Source: Nocardioides panacisoli (lineage in GTDB: Bacteria > Actinomycetota > Actinomycetes > Propionibacteriales > Nocardioidaceae). Taken from it: DNA of 64,000 bases. The stretch is taken from NCBI RefSeq assembly GCF_019448235.1, contig NZ_CP080409.1, positions 620,001 to 684,000 on the forward strand, given 5' to 3'. The position numbers and the translations under genes are program-made. Positions 50,594 to 60,122 of the stretch are shown one piece after another. The notes under the pieces are model-generated. The model made no database searches. It was not told the origin of the DNA and worked only from the letters and a program-made list of their open reading frames with translations. Numbering within the stretch: position 1 is the first letter of the stretch; each line of letters opens with the position of its first letter.

Positions 50594-51831
50594 CGGGTGG
50601 CACCCGCCGTCGTGCGACGGCCGCGCTTGCTGGTCAGCTCCAGCCACGCACGGTCGAGCCGGTCGTCGGGGCCGACCTCGGCTCCGCGCCACCCCGCACC
50701 GATCAAGGGTGCCGTGGCCCGGCGCGACGGGTCGGGACCGCGGCCGGCCCACTGGTCCACGTCGAGGGTGAGCGCGAGCGCCGTGGCGTGGTGGTGGCGC
50801 CACTGGCGCAGTGCGGCGACGTCCTCGTCGTCCACCGACCCGAGCACGGCGACGACCAGGCCGCCGGTGCCGGCATCGCTGGACCACTGCGTGGTGAAGC
50901 TGGGCTGGTTGACCTGGCCCAGCACGGCCAGTCGCTCCAGCAGCGCCGCGGCGCCACCGCGGGCGGCCGGGCCGTGGCTGTCGGCGGTGGCCAGCTGGAC
51001 GGCGTACCCCTGCTCGTCGAGGTGGGCGACCAGCGACGCCGCCGCCGTGACGGCGAACTCGAAGCTCGAGGCCAGGCCGCGGCCGCGGTGCGAGCGGACC
51101 CGGTTGTCGAGCAGGACAGTGGCCCGCGCCTCCCAGGGCTGCTCCTCCTTGCGCACCATGAGCTGCCCGGCGTGCGCGGAGCTGTGCCAGTGCACGCGTC
51201 GCAGCTCGTCGCCGCGGCGGTACTCGCGGACCGTCACGTCCTCGGCCGACCCGGAGGCGAACGCCTGCGGGCGGTGCTCCCCGGAGCCGCCCCAGCCGCC
51301 GCCGAGGTTGCCGCGAGGCAGGTGGACCGTGCGCGGCATGACCGTGAGCGTCGCCGAGCCCGGCACGGTGGTGCGCACCTGCAGCAGGCCGAAGGGATCG
51401 TTGGCGGTGAGGCGGAGCGGGCCGATGCTGTACTCCCCGCGCACGTCGGAGCGCACCGAGTAGCTCACCGTGCGCCGCCACTCGCGGCGCAGGCCCTGCA
51501 GCACGAAGCGCGGACGCGCGCCGAGCGCGAGGGGCACCTGGTCCTCCATGAGCAGGGCGCCGGCGCCGTTGCCGCCGCGGTTGCTCACCTCCAGCGAGAC
51601 GCGCACAGTCTCGCCGGCCCGGGCCAGCGCGGGCTGCAGGATCCGCGCGGTCTGGAGCTGGTAGCGCCGCCGCCCCACGACGTACGCCGTCACGAGGGGG
51701 AGCAGCACGGCGAGCGCGCCGATGCGCACCAGGCTGTCCTGGCCCAGCAGCACCGCACACGCGATCGCGGTCAGTCCCGCTGCCAGGAACGCCCGGCCGC
51801 GCAGTGTCAGGCCGGCGAGGCCACTACGCAC
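50590..51831 (-). CDS. DUF58 domain protein
   Basis: 413 residues. Two N-terminal membrane segments (about 12-30 and 38-58), a beta-rich region, then the DUF58 core SAEDVTVREYRRGDELRRVH and WHSSAHAGQLMVRKEEQPWE followed by a VWA-like region (ATVLLDNR). Partner of MoxR in a chaperone-like ATPase system. Start GTG 51831 overlaps the MoxR stop by 8 bases. Confidence 0.92.
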   Translation of the reverse strand: MRSGLAGLTLRGRAFLAAGLTAIACAVLLGQDSLVRIGALAVLLPLVTAYVVGRRRYQLQTARILQPALARAGETVRVSLEVSNRGGNGAGALLMEDQVPLALGARPRFVLQGLRREWRRTVSYSVRSDVRGEYSIGPLRLTANDPFGLLQVRTTVPGSATLTVMPRTVHLPRGNLGGGWGGSGEHRPQAFASGSAEDVTVREYRRGDELRRVHWHSSAHAGQLMVRKEEQPWEARATVLLDNRVRSHRGRGLASSFEFAVTAAASLVAHLDEQGYAVQLATADSHGPAARGGAAALLERLAVLGQVNQPSFTTQWSSDAGTGGLVVAVLGSVDDEDVAALRQWRHHHATALALTLDVDQWAGRGPDPSRRATAPLIGAGWRGAEVGPDDRLDRAWLELTSKRGRRTTAGATR

Positions 51832-52822
51832 GGCGGTGGGGCACCGGGACCGACGCCGCGACGTCGGCGATGATCCGGTCGGCCGCCTGGCCCCCCATGG
51901 CGGCCTCGGCGTTGGGCAGCACCCGGTGCGCGATGACCGCGGTGAGCAGGGCGCGCACGTCGTCGGGAATGACGTAGTCGCGACCGCCGATCGCGGCGCG
52001 GGCCTTGGCGGCACGCACCAGGTGCAGCGTCGCGCGCGGCGACGCGCCGAGCAGCAGGTTGGGGTGGCCCCGGGTCGCGGCGATCAGCGCGACGGCGTAC
52101 TCCTGCACGTCATCGGCGACGTGCACCTGGCCCACGATGCCGCAGACCTTGCGGATCTCCGCGGTGTCGGTGACGGGCTCCAGGTCGTCCAGCGGGTTCA
52201 GGCTCGCGTGCGAGCCGATCATGGCGATCTCCGCGTCGGTGGTGGGGTAGCCGATGGCGACCCGCGCCATGAAGCGGTCGCGCTGGGCCTCGGGCAGGGC
52301 GTAGGTGCCCTCCATCTCCACCGGGTTCTGCGTCGCGATCACCATGAAGGGCGACTCGAGCTCGTGGGTGACGTTGTCGACGGTGACCTGACGCTCCTCC
52401 ATGCACTCCAGCAACGCCGACTGGGTCTTGGGGGAGGCGCGGTTGATCTCGTCGCCGATCACGATGTTGGCGAAGACGCCGCCGGGGCGGAACTCGAACT
52501 CGCGATTGGACTGGTTGAACACCGAGACGCCGGTGACGTCGGAGGGCAGCAGGTCCGGCGTGAACTGGATGCGACGCACGCTGGAGTCGATCGAGCGCGC
52601 CAGTGCCTTGCTCAGCTGGGTCTTGCCGACCCCGGGGACGTCCTCCAGCAGGAGATGGCCCTCGGCGAGCAGGACGATCACGGCGGTGGCGACCACGTCG
52701 GGCTTGCCCTCGATGACCTGCTCCACGTTGCTGCGGATGCGCTCGGCCACCCGTGCGGCCGTGGCCACGTCGGGTTGTGAGACCTGGGCGTCCAGGTCGG
52801 CGCGGGGGGTCGGCGACTCCAC
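51824..52822 (-). CDS. MoxR-family AAA ATPase
   Basis: 332 residues. Walker A HLLLEDVPGVGKTQLSKALA, Walker B VIGDEINRASPKTQSALLEC, sensor 1 VIATQNPVE and arginine-finger region LPEAQRDRFMAR. MoxR proteins act as chaperone ATPases for VWA or DUF58 partners. Start GTG 52822 with GGGAGA eight bases upstream; the longer upstream frame is unsupported. First gene of moxR-DUF58-transglutaminase, divergent from mraZ. Confidence 0.95.
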   Translation of the reverse strand: MESPTPRADLDAQVSQPDVATAARVAERIRSNVEQVIEGKPDVVATAVIVLLAEGHLLLEDVPGVGKTQLSKALARSIDSSVRRIQFTPDLLPSDVTGVSVFNQSNREFEFRPGGVFANIVIGDEINRASPKTQSALLECMEERQVTVDNVTHELESPFMVIATQNPVEMEGTYALPEAQRDRFMARVAIGYPTTDAEIAMIGSHASLNPLDDLEPVTDTAEIRKVCGIVGQVHVADDVQEYAVALIAATRGHPNLLLGASPRATLHLVRAAKARAAIGGRDYVIPDDVRALLTAVIAHRVLPNAEAAMGGQAADRIIADVAASVPVPHRRA

Positions 52823-53057
52823 GGAACTTGTCTCCCATCGACGGCGTGACGTCCAGCCTACGGCGTACCCCCCGACGCGCGACACGGGAACGGGCGCTCC
52901 ACTCGGCCCCCTCCTGAAGCCCCGCCGGGCCGGATCCTCCCCACTTTTCGCTCCACCACGCCCCACCGCGGGCGCACACCCAGTGCTGACGCGGGTTTCC
53001 GGCGTGCCACGGCACCCGGATTCCCGCGGTCGGGGCGAGGAAACGCCGCGTTTGTGG

Positions 53058-53085
53058 TTGACGGTGGGGGAAAGTGGGGTACGGT
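53058..53085 (+). promoter_or_regulatory. mraZ promoter
   Basis: TTGACG (53058-53063) and TACGGT (53080-53085) are 16 bases apart. A start near 53092 gives a leader of about 24 bases with GCGGAGG as the ribosome binding site of mraZ. This would drive the dcw cluster. Confidence 0.65.
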
Positions 53086-53099
53086 GGGGGAAAGTGGAG
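53065..53099 (+). promoter_or_regulatory. MraZ operator: four TGGGG boxes at 10-bp spacing
   Basis: TGGGG at 53065, 53075 and 53085 and TGGAG at 53095, each exactly 10 bases apart, match the TGGGN repeat spacing bound by MraZ. They lie on top of the promoter, so MraZ should repress its own cluster. Box pattern observed; binding follows known MraZ behaviour. Confidence 0.8.
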
Positions 53100-53115
53100 G
53101 AAGCGGAGGTGCCAG

Positions 53116-53538
53116 ATGCTCTTCATGGGCACCTACACCCCGAAGCTCGACGACAAGGGTCGGGTCTTCCTCCCGGCGAAGTTCAGGGATCGACTCGCGG
53201 AGGGGCTCGTGGTGACACAGGGACAGGAGAACTGCCTGGTCGTGTGGCCCGTCGACGTCTTCGCGGAGGAGGCCGACCGTGCCGCCTCGCGTCCGATGAC
53301 CAACAAGGCCGCGCGTCGCTATGCGCGCATCCTGTTCGCCGGCGGCGACGAGAGCACGCCGGACAAGCAGGGGCGGATCGGCATCCCCGCGCACCTGCGC
53401 GAGTACGCCGCCCTGGAGAGGGACGTCGTGGTCATCGGCGTCCGCGACCGACTCGAGATCTGGAACCCCGCCCGTTGGGAGGAGTTCCAGGCCGAGGCGA
53501 TGGCCGACTTCGCCGACCTCGACGAGGACGACGACTGA
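53116..53538 (+). CDS. mraZ: transcriptional regulator MraZ
   Basis: 140 residues with two SpoVT/AbrB-like repeats: GTYTPKLDDKGRVFLPAKFRD and DKQGRIGIPAHLREYAAL, each with the DxKGR-x-x-LP/IPA signature. Forms a ring-like oligomer and binds TGGGN repeats to control the division and cell wall cluster. ATG 53116 is chosen (MLFMGTYTPKLD); GGAGG upstream. First gene of dcw. Confidence 0.97.
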   Translation: MLFMGTYTPKLDDKGRVFLPAKFRDRLAEGLVVTQGQENCLVVWPVDVFAEEADRAASRPMTNKAARRYARILFAGGDESTPDKQGRIGIPAHLREYAALERDVVVIGVRDRLEIWNPARWEEFQAEAMADFADLDEDDD

Positions 53539-53760
53539 TCGGTCACCCCGACTCACAACTCAACAACGGATCCGTCGGGCGAGGTCTCTGGCCCGCTCCC
53601 GACCAGCCACCTGGGGCACCTTCCCCGGCACCAGGCGGCACCAGCGGTCTTCTGGGACACCTTCCCCGGTTCCAGACGGCCCGGCCCAGGAGCGGGCGGG
53701 GACCTGGCTCGACGGATCCGGATCACCACCAGCCACGAGGAACGCACGAGGGGTCGAGCG

Positions 53761-53925
53761 ATGAGCGTGATGGGCGCCAACAGTCCGGCACGGCCGGACG
53801 CCGCGCACGCGCCACGGGTGCGGGACATGGCCCGTGAGGCCGTCCTGCGGATGGCGTTCTCGGCCACCGTCTCGCTGGCCCTGGCCGCGTTGCTGCTCGT
53901 GCTCGCCTACGGGATCGGGCGCTGA
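53761..53925 (+). CDS. 54-residue single-pass membrane peptide between mraZ and rsmH
   Basis: 54 residues: a basic and polar N terminus, ending [24 protein letters not shown] as one membrane helix (quoted in part: [15 protein letters not shown]). GAGGGG lies about seven bases before the ATG, and the stop is 8 bases before the rsmH ATG. I know of no characterised homologue; it is not FtsL, which is present later. It could be a small division or assembly factor, or a lineage-specific protein. Codon use matches neighbours. Confidence 0.7.
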   Translation: MSVMGANSPARPDAAHAPRVRDMAREAVLRMAFSATVSLALAALLLVLAYGIGR

Positions 53926-53933
53926 GGGCGACG

Positions 53934-54899
53934 ATGAGCACTCCTCGACACGACCCGGTGATGCTCGACCGGGTCGTTGCCCTGTTGGCCCCCGCCCTCG
54001 ATCACCCCGACGCCGTCCTGCTCGACGCGACGCTGGGCCTGGGAGGTCACACCGAGGCGGTCCTGGCCCGCTGCTCGCTGGCGCGGGTCATCGGGGTCGA
54101 CCGTGACCCGGAGGCCCTGGCACGCAGTCGCGAGCGGCTCGCCGCCTACGGCGACCGCTTCACCGCCGTCCACGCGGTGTACGACGAGATCCCGGACGTC
54201 CTCGCCGACCTCGGTGCCGGTGCGGTCGACGGCGTGCTGTTCGACCTGGGCGTCTCCTCCATGCAGCTGGACCTGCCCGAGCGGGGCTTCGCCTACGCGG
54301 TGGACGCGCCGCTGGACATGCGGATGGACGGCAGTGCGGGACCGACCGCGGCGGACGTCCTGAACGAGTACCCCCCGGGCGACCTCGTGCGGGTGCTGCG
54401 CGAGTACGGCGAGGAGCGGCACGCCAAGCGCATCGTCGACGCCGTCGTCCGGGCACGTTCCGAGCAGCCGTTCACCACGTCGGGGCGCCTGGTCGAGCTC
54501 CTCTACGACGCGATCCCCGCGCCCGCCCGCCGGACCGGCGGACACCCGGCCAAGCGGACCTTCCAGGCGCTGCGCATCGAGGTCAACGACGAGCTGCGCG
54601 TGCTGGAGCGCGCGGTCCCGGCCGCCGTCGACGCGATCGGCGTCGGGGGACGCGTGGTGGTGGAGTCCTACCACTCGCTGGAGGACCGCCTGGTCAAGCG
54701 TGCGTTCGCCCGGCGCTCGCGCAGCGACGTCCCCGACGACCTGCCGTTCGTGCCCGAGGGCCACGAGCCCGAACTCCGCCTCCTGACCCGCGGTGCCGAG
54801 CAGGCATCGCCGGAGGAGACCGCAGCCAACCCCCGCGCCGCATCGGTGCGCCTGCGCGCCGTCGAGCGCGTCCGACCGCCACATCGAGGAGCCGCCTGA
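53934..54899 (+). CDS. rsmH: 16S rRNA (cytosine1402-N4)-methyltransferase RsmH
   Basis: 321 residues. SAM-binding [40 protein letters not shown], and the C-terminal [13 protein letters not shown]. Methylates C1402 in the ribosomal P site. Conserved dcw member (mraW). Its TGA overlaps the ftsL ATG by one base (TGATG). Confidence 0.97.
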   Translation: MSTPRHDPVMLDRVVALLAPALDHPDAVLLDATLGLGGHTEAVLARCSLARVIGVDRDPEALARSRERLAAYGDRFTAVHAVYDEIPDVLADLGAGAVDGVLFDLGVSSMQLDLPERGFAYAVDAPLDMRMDGSAGPTAADVLNEYPPGDLVRVLREYGEERHAKRIVDAVVRARSEQPFTTSGRLVELLYDAIPAPARRTGGHPAKRTFQALRIEVNDELRVLERAVPAAVDAIGVGGRVVVESYHSLEDRLVKRAFARRSRSDVPDDLPFVPEGHEPELRLLTRGAEQASPEETAANPRAASVRLRAVERVRPPHRGAA

Positions 54900-55402
54900 T
54901 GAGCAGCAGTGCCCCCCAACTCCGCTCCCACCTGCCGCGGACGGCTCCGCAGCTGGCCCAGGCCGCCGTACGCCGTGCCCGCCTCACGCTGGTGCCGCGC
55001 CCGGTCGTGCGGTCCAGTGCCGCGAAGGTGCCCTTCGTGATGCTGCTCTCGGTGGTGCTGCTCGGTGGCGTGATCGGGCTCCTGCTCTTCAACACCTCGA
55101 TGCAGCAGGCCTCCTTCCGGGCCAGCGCACTCCAGGCCCAGGCCAACGACCTCTCGGCCCGGCAGGAGGCACTGGAGATGTCGCTGCAGGAGCTGCGGGA
55201 CCCCCAGCGCGTGGCCACCCGCGCGCAGCGCATGGGCATGGTCATCCCCACGGCGCCCGCCGGCATGCTCGACCTCGACTCGGGCCGCGTGCTCGGCGAC
55301 CCGACGCCCGCCTCCGAGGGGCACCGACTCCCGCTGGCCGACCCGCCGCCGACGCGGCCGTCGGTCCTGGACCCGGCGCCGACGACTGCACGGGGACGGT
55401 GA
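54899..55402 (+). CDS. ftsL: FtsL-like septum formation protein
   Basis: 167 residues. One membrane segment (VPFVMLLSVVLLGGVIGLLL, about 44-63) followed by a leucine-zipper coiled coil (FRASALQAQANDLSARQEAL, LQELRDPQRVATRAQRMGMV) typical of FtsL/DivIC. The C-terminal 60 residues are disordered and Pro-rich. Forms the FtsQLB complex that activates FtsWI. Position between rsmH and ftsI is canonical. Confidence 0.9.
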   Translation: MSSSAPQLRSHLPRTAPQLAQAAVRRARLTLVPRPVVRSSAAKVPFVMLLSVVLLGGVIGLLLFNTSMQQASFRASALQAQANDLSARQEALEMSLQELRDPQRVATRAQRMGMVIPTAPAGMLDLDSGRVLGDPTPASEGHRLPLADPPPTRPSVLDPAPTTARGR

Positions 55403-55450
55403 CGGCGTGCCATCGACCGTGCTCGTCGCCGACGCAGTAGGAATGACCCC

Positions 55451-57217
55451 GTGACCCGCCCCCGCCTGCCGCGCCGCCGGCCCGTGGAGGCCCGCCTGCG
55501 CATCGGGTTCCTGGTGATCGCGATCGTGCTGTCGGTGTTCGCCGCGCGACTGGTGCAGCTCCAGGGACTCGACCCGGGGTCGTACGCCGAGATGGCGGCC
55601 GCCGAGGGCTCGGTGACCGTGACGCTCCCCGCGACGCGCGGTGAGATCCTCGACCGCAACGGCGTCGCGCTGGCCCACTCGATGGACGGCAAGATGATCG
55701 TCGCCGACCCGGCGCTGACGGCGGACCGCGCGCCGGAGCTCGCGACCTTCCTGTCGCAGCGGCTCGACATCGACTACTTCCGCACCCTGGAGCGGCTCCG
55801 GGTGGAGGACAGCAGGTTCCAGTACATCGCGCGGCAGATCCCCGCCAGCAAGGCAGAGGACGTCGTCGCCGACGCCGAGGACGCCGGCTTCTCGGGGCTG
55901 CTCACCGAGCACGACCCGCTGCGGACCTATCCCAACGGCCAGGTGGCCGCCAGCCTGGTCGGCTTCCTCGGTACGCCCGAGAACGACGGCACGGCACGGG
56001 CACTCGCGGGGCTGGAGGACTCCTTCGACGGCTTCCTGGCCGGCAAGGACGGCGAGGCCCGCTACCAGAAGGGCGCGGGCAACACGATCCCACTGGGTGA
56101 CAACACGGTGAAGCCGGCGGTCGACGGCGAGGACCTGCAGACCACGCTGGACTCCGAGCTGCAGTGGTACGCCCAGCGGGTGCTGCAGCAGTCCATCGAG
56201 CAGTCCGGCGGGGTGTCGGGCCACGCGGTCGTGATGGACAGCCGCACCGGCGGGCTGCTGGCACTGGCCGACTACCCCAGTTACGACAACCGCACCGCGA
56301 AGAAGGCGGACGAGGGCCGCTACACGGCCGCGTCGCTCACCGACCCCTACGAGCCCGGCTCGGTGGAGAAGGTGCTGACCGCGGCCGCCCTCATCGACGC
56401 CGGCCACGCCTCGCGCAAGACCAAGATCGAGGTGCCCGGCGTCCTGCACCGCCAGGACCGCCCGATCCACGACTGGTGGGACCACGACGACCTCCGCCTG
56501 ACGCTGGCCGGTGTCATCGCCAAGTCCTCCAACATCGGCACCGTGCTCGCCTCGGACCAGTTCGCGGACGGCGAGCTGCGTCGCTACCTCAGCGCCTTCG
56601 GCCTGGGGGAGTCCACCGGGGTGGGCCTGCACGGCGAGACGCGCGGCATCCTGCCCGGCGGATCCGCCTGGACCTCGCAGGTGGGGGACCGCGTCGCCTT
56701 CGGCCAGTCGCTGGCCGTCAACGCCGTGCAGATGACGGCGGCGGTCAACACGATCGCCAACGGCGGCGTCCGGGTGGATCCCAGCCTCGTCCAGGGCTCG
56801 GCCACGCTGGACAACGGCAACCGGATCGGGACCGACCTGGCCCAGAGCCGTCGCGTCGTGAGCCCGCAGGCGGCCAAGCAGACCATGCAGATGATGGAGC
56901 AGGTCGTCGTGCCCGACGTCGGGGTGGCCCCCGGCGCCCGGGTTCCCGGCTACCGGGTCGCGGGTAAGACCGGCACCGCGCAGCGCGTCGACCCCGAGTG
57001 CGGGTGCTACGACGGCAGCACCAGCGTGTCCTTCGCAGGCTTCGCCCCGGCCGACGATCCGCGCTTCACCATCTATGTCGTGGTCCACGAACCCAAGAGC
57101 GGAGGTGGAGGTTCTGTGGGTGGTCCGGCATTCTCGAAGCTGATGAGTTACACGTTGCGCCGTTACGGAGTTCCGCCCACCGGGTCGGAGACGCCCACGA
57201 TCAAGACCGAGTGGTGA
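55451..57217 (+). CDS. ftsI: peptidoglycan D,D-transpeptidase FtsI (PBP3)
   Basis: 588 residues. A membrane anchor (LRIGFLVIAIVLSVFAARLV), dimerisation domain with RGEILDRNGVALA, and transpeptidase motifs S304-x-x-K307 (GSVEKVLTAA), S359-S-N361 (AKSSNIG) and K506-T-G (KTGTAQ). Septal crosslinking enzyme that works with FtsW. Start GTG 55451 follows a 48-bp gap after ftsL. There are no PASTA repeats at the C terminus. Confidence 0.97.
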   Translation: MTRPRLPRRRPVEARLRIGFLVIAIVLSVFAARLVQLQGLDPGSYAEMAAAEGSVTVTLPATRGEILDRNGVALAHSMDGKMIVADPALTADRAPELATFLSQRLDIDYFRTLERLRVEDSRFQYIARQIPASKAEDVVADAEDAGFSGLLTEHDPLRTYPNGQVAASLVGFLGTPENDGTARALAGLEDSFDGFLAGKDGEARYQKGAGNTIPLGDNTVKPAVDGEDLQTTLDSELQWYAQRVLQQSIEQSGGVSGHAVVMDSRTGGLLALADYPSYDNRTAKKADEGRYTAASLTDPYEPGSVEKVLTAAALIDAGHASRKTKIEVPGVLHRQDRPIHDWWDHDDLRLTLAGVIAKSSNIGTVLASDQFADGELRRYLSAFGLGESTGVGLHGETRGILPGGSAWTSQVGDRVAFGQSLAVNAVQMTAAVNTIANGGVRVDPSLVQGSATLDNGNRIGTDLAQSRRVVSPQAAKQTMQMMEQVVVPDVGVAPGARVPGYRVAGKTGTAQRVDPECGCYDGSTSVSFAGFAPADDPRFTIYVVVHEPKSGGGGSVGGPAFSKLMSYTLRRYGVPPTGSETPTIKTEW

Positions 57218-58740
57218 TGGCCGGGGAGGAGACGGCACCCCGCGGGGGTGCCGCATCAGCCACGCGTCCCCGGGACACGCCACCGGTCCGGCTCACCGAC
57301 CTGGCGGCCCGGGTCGGGTCCACCGCGTCCGGCGAGGCGGACGTCACCGGCATCACGCTGGACTCGCGCCGCGTCCAGCCCGGCGACCTCTACGCCGCCC
57401 TGCCCGGCAGCACCGTGCACGGGGCCCAGTTCGTCCCGCAGGCGCGGGACGCGGGCGCGGTGGCGGTGGTGACCGACGAGGTCGGTGCCGCCCACGTGCC
57501 GCCCGAGCTGCCGGTCGTGGTGGTGGCATCGCCCCGTGCCGTGCTCGGCGCCCTGGCCGCCGGCGTCTACGACGAGCCGGCGCGCTCGATGGCGATGGTC
57601 GGCGTCACCGGTACCCAGGGCAAGACCACCATCACCCGGCTGCTCGAGTCGGGCATGGAGCTGGCCGGGGTCGCCTCGGCGGTGGTCGGCACGGTCGGCA
57701 CCCGCGTGTGCGGCGAGGACCTGGCGACGGCGCTCACGACACCGGAGGCGCCCGACCTCCACGGCCTGTTCGGACTGATGCGCGAGCGCGAGGTGCGCTG
57801 CTGCGCCATCGAGGTCTCCAGCCACGCCCTGGTGCTGGGACGGGTGGACGGCGTGCGCTTCGACGTCGCCGTGTTCACCAACCTCGGGCGGGACCACCTG
57901 GACTTCCACGCCGACGTCGAGGACTACTACCGCGCCAAGGCCGAGCTGTTCACGCCCGAGCGTGCGCGCCTCGGGCTGGTCGACATCGACGACGCCCACG
58001 GGCGCCGGCTGGTCGAGGAGGCACGGATCCCGATCCGCACGCTGTCGGCGCGCGGCAGCGACGCGGACTGGACCGCGACCGACCTGCACCTCGGGCCCGA
58101 CGGATCCCGGTTCACGCTGCACGGACCCGGTGTCGGGCCACTCCCGGTGACGGTCGCGCTGCCCGGCGACTTCAACGTCGCCAACGCCCTCGCGGCCATC
58201 GCCGCCGCCACCGAGGCCGGGTTCGACGCGGCCGAGGTGGCGGCCGGTATCGCCGCGACCGGCGGCGTGCCCGGACGGCTGGAACGCGTCGACACCGACA
58301 CCGACTACACCGTCGTCGTCGACTACGCCCACAAGCCGGATGCGGTGGCAGCGGTCCTGCACACCCTGCGCCCGGTGACCGACGGCCGGCTGATCCTGGT
58401 GATCGGCGCCGGTGGGGACCGCGACCGCGGCAAGCGGCCGCTGATGGGCGAGATCGCGGCCGCCTCGGCCGACGTACTCATCGTCACCGACGACAACCCC
58501 CGCAGCGAGGACCCGGCCGCGATCCGGGCCGAGATCCTCGCCGGTGCGGCCGGTGGCCGTGCCGAGGTGCGTGAGGTCGGCGGGCGGCGCGAGGCCATCG
58601 GGTCCGCACTGGACCTCGCCGGACCGGGCGACGTGGTGCTGGTCGCGGGCAAGGGTCACGAGACGGGCCAGGAGGTCGCCGGGGTGGTCCATCCCTTCGA
58701 CGACCGTGCCGTGGTGCGGGAACTGGTGGCGGGCCGATGA
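57217..58740 (+). CDS. murE: UDP-N-acetylmuramoyl-tripeptide synthetase MurE
   Basis: 507 residues. ATP loop GVTGTQGKTTITRL, VDYAHKPDA and the specificity motif D426-N-P-R429 (TDDNPRSED), which marks diaminopimelate-adding rather than lysine-adding MurE. Nocardioides-type organisms use LL-diaminopimelate, which the same motif can serve. ATG 57217 overlaps the ftsI stop by one base. Confidence 0.97.
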   Translation: MAGEETAPRGGAASATRPRDTPPVRLTDLAARVGSTASGEADVTGITLDSRRVQPGDLYAALPGSTVHGAQFVPQARDAGAVAVVTDEVGAAHVPPELPVVVVASPRAVLGALAAGVYDEPARSMAMVGVTGTQGKTTITRLLESGMELAGVASAVVGTVGTRVCGEDLATALTTPEAPDLHGLFGLMREREVRCCAIEVSSHALVLGRVDGVRFDVAVFTNLGRDHLDFHADVEDYYRAKAELFTPERARLGLVDIDDAHGRRLVEEARIPIRTLSARGSDADWTATDLHLGPDGSRFTLHGPGVGPLPVTVALPGDFNVANALAAIAAATEAGFDAAEVAAGIAATGGVPGRLERVDTDTDYTVVVDYAHKPDAVAAVLHTLRPVTDGRLILVIGAGGDRDRGKRPLMGEIAAASADVLIVTDDNPRSEDPAAIRAEILAGAAGGRAEVREVGGRREAIGSALDLAGPGDVVLVAGKGHETGQEVAGVVHPFDDRAVVRELVAGR

Positions 58741-60122
58741 TCCCGCTGCGCCTGGACGAGATCGCCGCGATCGTGGGGGGCGAGGTCCACGGCGACCCCG
58801 CGACGTTGGTCACCGGCGCGGCGTACGTCGACACCCGGGAGGCCGTGGCCGGCGGCCTCTTCGTCGCGATCGCGGGTGAGCACGTGGACGGCCACGAGTT
58901 CACCGACGGGGCGCACGCGGTGCTGGGTTCCCGTCCGACCTCGGCGCCCACAGTGGTCGTGGACGACCAGGTGGCCGCTCTGGGTCGGCTGGCCCGGGAG
59001 GTAGTGGGTCGGATCGACGCCCGCGTGCTCGCGTTGACCGGGTCGCAGGGCAAGACCGGCACGAAGGACTACCTCGCCGCGGTGCTGCGCGCCCTGGTCG
59101 GCGCGGACCGTGTCGTGGCCACCGCCGCCAACCACAACAACGAGATCGGCGTGCCCCTGACGGTCCTGGCCGCCGATGCCGGCACCACCCACCTCGTGGT
59201 CGAGATGGGGGCGCGGGGACGCGGCCACATCGCCTACCTGTGCGAGATCGCGCCGCCGGACGTCGCGGCGGTGCTCAACATCGGCAGCGCCCACGTGGGC
59301 GAGTTCGGCAGCCGCGAGGCGATCGCGGAGGCCAAGGGCGAGATCGTCGCGGCGCTGGGCGCCGGGGGCACCGCGGTCCTCAACGCCGACGACCCGCTCA
59401 CGCTGGCCCAGCGGGACCGCAGCACGGCCGGCGCGCTCACCTTCGGCAGCCGGGGCGACGTCGCGTGGCGCGAGCTCCGGCTCGACGACCTCGGTCGCCC
59501 CGCCTTCGAGATCGGGTACGACGGCCACTGGTTCCCGGTGCAGCTGCGCCAGACCGGTGCCCACCAGGTCGCCAACGCCGCGGCGGCCGCCGCCTTCGCG
59601 GTGGCTGCCGGGGAGTCCCTCGAGGCGGTCGCGCACGCGCTGTCCGAGGTCGAGTCCGCGTCCCGGTGGCGCATGGAGGTGACCGAGCGACCCGACGGCC
59701 TGGTGGTCATCAACGACGCCTACAACGCCAACCCCGAGTCGATGCGCGCCGCGCTGGAGGCACTGGTCGCGGTCGGTGCGAGGCGGGGGCGACGCACCGT
59801 CGCGGTGCTGGGGGAGATGCGTGAGCTCGGCGCCGAGCACGAGAGCGGTCACCGGGCGGTCGGAGCAGCCGCGGTGGAGCTGGGGGTCGACGTGGTGCTC
59901 GCCGTCGGCGCCGGGGGCGCCGGCATCGTGGCGGGGTTCCGGGAGGCCCGTGGCGACACCACGGCCGTCGAGGTCGCGGGCACTGACGACGCGCTGGAGT
60001 GGTTGCGGCACAATGCCGGGGCCGGCGACGTGGTGTTGGTGAAGGCATCGCGCGGGGTCGCGCTCGAACGCGTCGCCGACGGGCTGGTCGACGACACGGG
60101 AGAAGGGACGGCGCAGTGCTAG
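58737..60122 (+). CDS. murF: UDP-MurNAc-tripeptide D-alanyl-D-alanine ligase MurF
   Basis: 461 residues. ATP loop ALTGSQGKTGTKDYLAAV, TAANHNNEIGVPLTVL, and DAYNANPESMRAALEAL at the third domain. Adds D-Ala-D-Ala to the stem peptide. ATG 58737 overlaps murE (ATGA), and its TAG overlaps the mraY GTG region. Confidence 0.97.
   Translation: MIPLRLDEIAAIVGGEVHGDPATLVTGAAYVDTREAVAGGLFVAIAGEHVDGHEFTDGAHAVLGSRPTSAPTVVVDDQVAALGRLAREVVGRIDARVLALTGSQGKTGTKDYLAAVLRALVGADRVVATAANHNNEIGVPLTVLAADAGTTHLVVEMGARGRGHIAYLCEIAPPDVAAVLNIGSAHVGEFGSREAIAEAKGEIVAALGAGGTAVLNADDPLTLAQRDRSTAGALTFGSRGDVAWRELRLDDLGRPAFEIGYDGHWFPVQLRQTGAHQVANAAAAAAFAVAAGESLEAVAHALSEVESASRWRMEVTERPDGLVVINDAYNANPESMRAALEALVAVGARRGRRTVAVLGEMRELGAEHESGHRAVGAAAVELGVDVVLAVGAGGAGIVAGFREARGDTTAVEVAGTDDALEWLRHNAGAGDVVLVKASRGVALERVADGLVDDTGEGTAQC

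Noticed and set aside
48284..51760. One continuous minus-strand frame that would join the transglutaminase protein to a long upstream extension
   Set aside because: The upstream part is the wrong frame of the DUF58 gene; the transglutaminase protein has a good start at 50593 that overlaps the DUF58 stop.
52823..53115. Possible small gene between moxR and mraZ
   Set aside because: No supported coding frame; the region holds the divergent promoters and MraZ boxes.
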